Of a stretch of 31,431 bases of DNA, positions 29,419 to 31,431 are shown one piece after another. The stretch covers positions 1 through 31,431 of the forward strand of contig JAZFSG010000033.1 of NCBI GenBank assembly GCA_036446035.1, given 5' to 3'. The DNA is from CAXMQS01 sp036446035. Its GTDB lineage: Bacteria; Actinomycetota; Acidimicrobiia; Spongiisociales; JAOTWH01. Position numbers and translations under genes: made by a program. The notes under the pieces were generated by a model. The model was not told the origin of the DNA. It saw only the letters and a list, made by a program, of their open reading frames with translations, and did not search any database. Position 1 is the first letter of the stretch. Each line of letters begins with the position of its first letter.

Positions 29419-30342
29419 GTGGAACCACGTCCCATCCTCGGTGTCTTCGCCGGTGGCGGCATCAAGGGGATCGCGCTCGCCGGCGCCGCCGCCGGAGCTA
29501 TGGAATCGGGATGCCGCTTCGAGCGGGCGATCGGCACCTCGTCGGGCGCCCTCATCGCTTCGCTGGTGATGGCCGGGTACGACAGCGACGAGCTGGCGGA
29601 AGCGGTCCTTTCGGTCCCGTGGCCGGATCTGGCAGACACGGTTCCCATCGCATCGGTTCCGCTGGTTGGCAAGCATCTCAGCTTCGTGTTCGGCATGGGC
29701 CAGTGCTCGGGAAGGCTCCTCGAGCGAACCTGGCGCTCTCTGTTGCGTATCAAGGGCGTGCGCCGGTTCTCCGATTTGCCAAAGGACGCTCTCAAGGTTG
29801 TCACCACCGACCTCACCCACCAGCGAGGCGTGGTCATCCCCGACGATCTCTCGGCGTACGGCGTCGCCGGTGAGAGGTTCTCCGTGGCCCGGGCCGTTCA
29901 CATGAGCTCGGCCGTTCCGTTCTTCTTCCGCCCGGTCCCGCTGCGCAGCCTTCGCACCGGCAGGGCGGCATTGATGGCGGACGGTGCCCTCACTTCGAGC
30001 TTCCCCTTGCGGCTGACGAGGAGCAACCTGCCGATGTTCGGCTTCAAGTTCACTGACGGGGATTGGCTGGCGCAGCCGATGGACATCAGGGGCCCGGCGT
30101 CGTTGGTCCGAGCAGTCGTTACCGCGGGGATGAGAGCATCGGGAACGGTGCGGGGCAGCCTCATGGACAGATCAACCATGGTCGAGATCCCGGCCGATAT
30201 CGATCCGCTCGACTTCAACATCAACCCGCATCAAGCGCGAAGGCTGTTCGATGGAGGCCGCGACGCCGCAGTGCAGTTCTTCGACCGGCTCGAGGAAGAG
30301 GCGGTCTTGTCCTACTTCCGGCCAAAGGCGGCCGACGGCTAG
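29419..30342 (+). CDS. Patatin-like phospholipase
   Basis: 307 aa from GTG 29419, a tentative start; the frame is open to 29296, and a CTG at 29362 would overlap the previous stop by four bases. Oxyanion motif AGGGIKGIALAG at residues 11-22, nucleophile Ser41 in GTSSG, and catalytic Asp188 in ADGALTSSFPL, so the Ser-Asp dyad is complete. The GIKGIA form of the glycine-rich loop is normal for bacterial patatins. No signal peptide. It should cleave acyl chains from lipids at the inner membrane face. Effector patatins occur in CBASS defence, but no nucleotidyltransferase gene is nearby, so lipid turnover is the plainer reading. Stops overlap with the convergent gene in a shared CTAG. Confidence 0.86.
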   Translation: MEPRPILGVFAGGGIKGIALAGAAAGAMESGCRFERAIGTSSGALIASLVMAGYDSDELAEAVLSVPWPDLADTVPIASVPLVGKHLSFVFGMGQCSGRLLERTWRSLLRIKGVRRFSDLPKDALKVVTTDLTHQRGVVIPDDLSAYGVAGERFSVARAVHMSSAVPFFFRPVPLRSLRTGRAALMADGALTSSFPLRLTRSNLPMFGFKFTDGDWLAQPMDIRGPASLVRAVVTAGMRASGTVRGSLMDRSTMVEIPADIDPLDFNINPHQARRLFDGGRDAAVQFFDRLEEEAVLSYFRPKAADG

Positions 30343-31431
30343 GCGGCGAGGGAGCCATCGCCGGTTTGACGAAGCCCGAGGCTGACCTCGTCAACGATGT
30401 CGATGAGCTCGCGACGCATGCCGTCCAGGCTGTCTTGCACCTGGGAGACGGACTTCCCGATCTCGGTGAGAGCCCGCTTGGCATCGGAGAGCTGGCGCGC
30501 CTTGGAACGGATCTTGGAGATCGCTGCTCCGACGGCTGCAGCGTCGACTCCGTCACTGTCGCTCGAGTGGTTGGCAAGTGCCGCGGCCCAGCGCAAGGCA
30601 GCCTCGAGCAACGGGCCGGCTCCGTCGTCGACGACCAGGACGGCGTCGCCGAAGCGTCCCAGGGGACCCACCTCGGCCGGAAACGCGTCGACCGCCGAGA
30701 CGCAGAGCGCAACATCGCCGGTGCGATTGGCCATCGCCCGCTCCAGCTCGGCCAAGATGCCGTTGGCGCCGTGGAGGCCCAACCGGGTCTGATTCTTCGC
30801 CTCCACCACGACGCGCCTGCCTGAGGGCAGGATGAACACAAAGTCGCCAACCAAAGCCTCGGAGCCGAGCTGGCCGCCTTGACGCGAAGTCCGCTCAACG
30901 ATGCAGCCGCCCATGGACCTCGCGATGGTGCGAAGCCGCTCCTCTATGGCGTCCTCGAAATCGACCCCCTTGGCCGTGCCGACCAATGCCTCCTCTTGAC
31001 GACCCCGGTCCCTGCCCAACTGAGCAAAGAGCTCGCGGAAGAGCACCTCCATCTGTGTGGACAAGGCGCTGAATCCCGAGCCATCCGCTGTTGGGTCGAG
31101 GGCGTGGGTCAGGCGTTCGTCGAAGGCCTGGAGTTGATCTGACAGACCGTCCACAAGCCGGGCTGCCGAGCTGCCCTCGAGTTGTGGGTCGAGACCCGCC
31201 AACGTCGAGTCCCTCCACGAGCGGAAGTCGTCGAGCGCTTTGCCCATCAGGGACTCGCGGTGGGCGGGGTCGAGCTGTTTTGATATTGAGGAACTACCGG
31301 CGGCCAACAGTTCCGTGACTCGACGCTCGGCCTCTACCGTCGTGTCGGCGAGGGCGCGGCGCACCGTCTGGTCAACATCGCCAAGGTCGATGGCAACGCC
31401 CGCGGTGAGCAATGTGTGGGCGCCAACGGCC
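30339..31431 (-). CDS. Coiled-coil protein with PD-(D/E)XK-like core (partial, 5' end missing)
   Basis: At least 363 codons; the frame is still open at the right edge (AVGAHTLLTAGVAIDLGDVD), so the N-terminus is missing. The first third is helical and acidic. The centre has VDFEDAIEERLRTIARSMGG, then GDFVFILPSGRRVVVEAKNQTRL, an Asp followed by Glu-x-Lys typical of PD-(D/E)XK nucleases, followed by ILAELERAMANRTGDVALCV. The C-terminal 80 residues form a coiled coil (ISKIRSKARQLSDAKRALTEI and SVSQVQDSLDGMRRELIDIV). No signal peptide. It resembles restriction-type or RmuC-like nucleases in architecture, but I cannot name a family. Convergent with the patatin gene, sharing CTAG. Confidence 0.7.
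   Translation of the reverse strand, partial: AVGAHTLLTAGVAIDLGDVDQTVRRALADTTVEAERRVTELLAAGSSSISKQLDPAHRESLMGKALDDFRSWRDSTLAGLDPQLEGSSAARLVDGLSDQLQAFDERLTHALDPTADGSGFSALSTQMEVLFRELFAQLGRDRGRQEEALVGTAKGVDFEDAIEERLRTIARSMGGCIVERTSRQGGQLGSEALVGDFVFILPSGRRVVVEAKNQTRLGLHGANGILAELERAMANRTGDVALCVSAVDAFPAEVGPLGRFGDAVLVVDDGAGPLLEAALRWAAALANHSSDSDGVDAAAVGAAISKIRSKARQLSDAKRALTEIGKSVSQVQDSLDGMRRELIDIVDEVSLGLRQTGDGSLAA

Noticed and set aside
29419..30342. Patatin as a CBASS effector
   Set aside because: No cyclic-nucleotide synthase (CD-NTase) or Cap gene is nearby, and patatins are common lipid enzymes.

Overview
The window looks like chromosomal DNA of a high-GC actinobacterium. An uncultured member of Acidimicrobiia or a nearby lineage is my inference, not something proved here. 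Supporting signs are the GC-rich coding sequence, tRNA genes without an encoded CCA, GatCAB-type amidation, a CofC/FbiD-type coenzyme F420 enzyme, a VanW/PASTA wall protein, Cys-anchored lipoproteins, and many starts lying 6-9 bases after a TANNNT box with no ribosome binding site, which is the mark of leaderless transcripts. The window has 31 intact or edge-truncated protein genes, one gene broken by a single stop codon, and two tRNAs. No IS element, integrase, rRNA or CRISPR array was seen.

Layout. 1-4169 (-): a five-gene envelope operon read leftward: two paralogous Cys-rich lipoproteins, a membrane-anchored adaptor with peptidoglycan-binding domains, an ABC ATPase and a MacB-like permease cut by the window edge; the last three junctions are ATGA overlaps. 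4194-7404 (+): gatC-gatA-gatB. 7401-10049 (-): PEP carboxylase. 10086-13003 (+): M1 aminopeptidase coupled to a small membrane protein with an octapeptide repeat. 13004-13975 (-): universal stress protein and PgpA. 14033-16736 (+): unknown protein, FAH-family hydrolase and glutamyl-tRNA synthetase, joined by GTGA overlaps. 16944-21196 (+): a looser, accessory-looking stretch with an EEP-fold hydrolase, a membrane TIR-domain protein with a zinc ribbon, a coiled-coil gene with an internal amber codon, and a duplicated alpha/beta-barrel protein. 21368-22264 (-): tRNA-Glu(CTC), tRNA-Gln(CTG) and an SDR oxidoreductase. 22343-23548 (+): orphan sugar-type ABC ATPase. 23550-24628 (-): CofC/FbiD and a methylmalonyl-CoA epimerase-like protein. 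24725-26457 (+): pyruvate kinase and an Nfu-N-like protein. 26454-28538 (-): VanW/PASTA protein. 28592-30342 (+): Fe-S PD-(D/E)XK nuclease and patatin. 30339-31431 (-): partial protein with a second PD-(D/E)XK-like core.

How parts fit together. GatCAB, GluRS, tRNA-Gln and tRNA-Glu are the pieces of the indirect Gln-tRNA(Gln) route: a non-discriminating GluRS charges tRNA-Gln with Glu, and GatCAB amidates it. PEP carboxylase, pyruvate kinase and CofC/FbiD (which uses PEP in actinobacteria) all draw on PEP, though they are not one operon. The 1-4169 operon resembles a MacAB-type export or envelope system.

The most unusual points are: (i) all five convergent protein-gene pairs are separated by between -4 and +1 bases, three sharing one CTAG that supplies both stop codons; (ii) a consistent leaderless promoter pattern; (iii) the octapeptide-repeat membrane protein; (iv) the duplicated-module lipoprotein pair; (v) the zinc-ribbon/TIR/coiled-coil/4-TM protein next to an EEP hydrolase; and (vi) the amber-interrupted gene with an intact promoter. 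I do not see a complete, recognisable new defence system; the TIR/EEP stretch is the nearest candidate.
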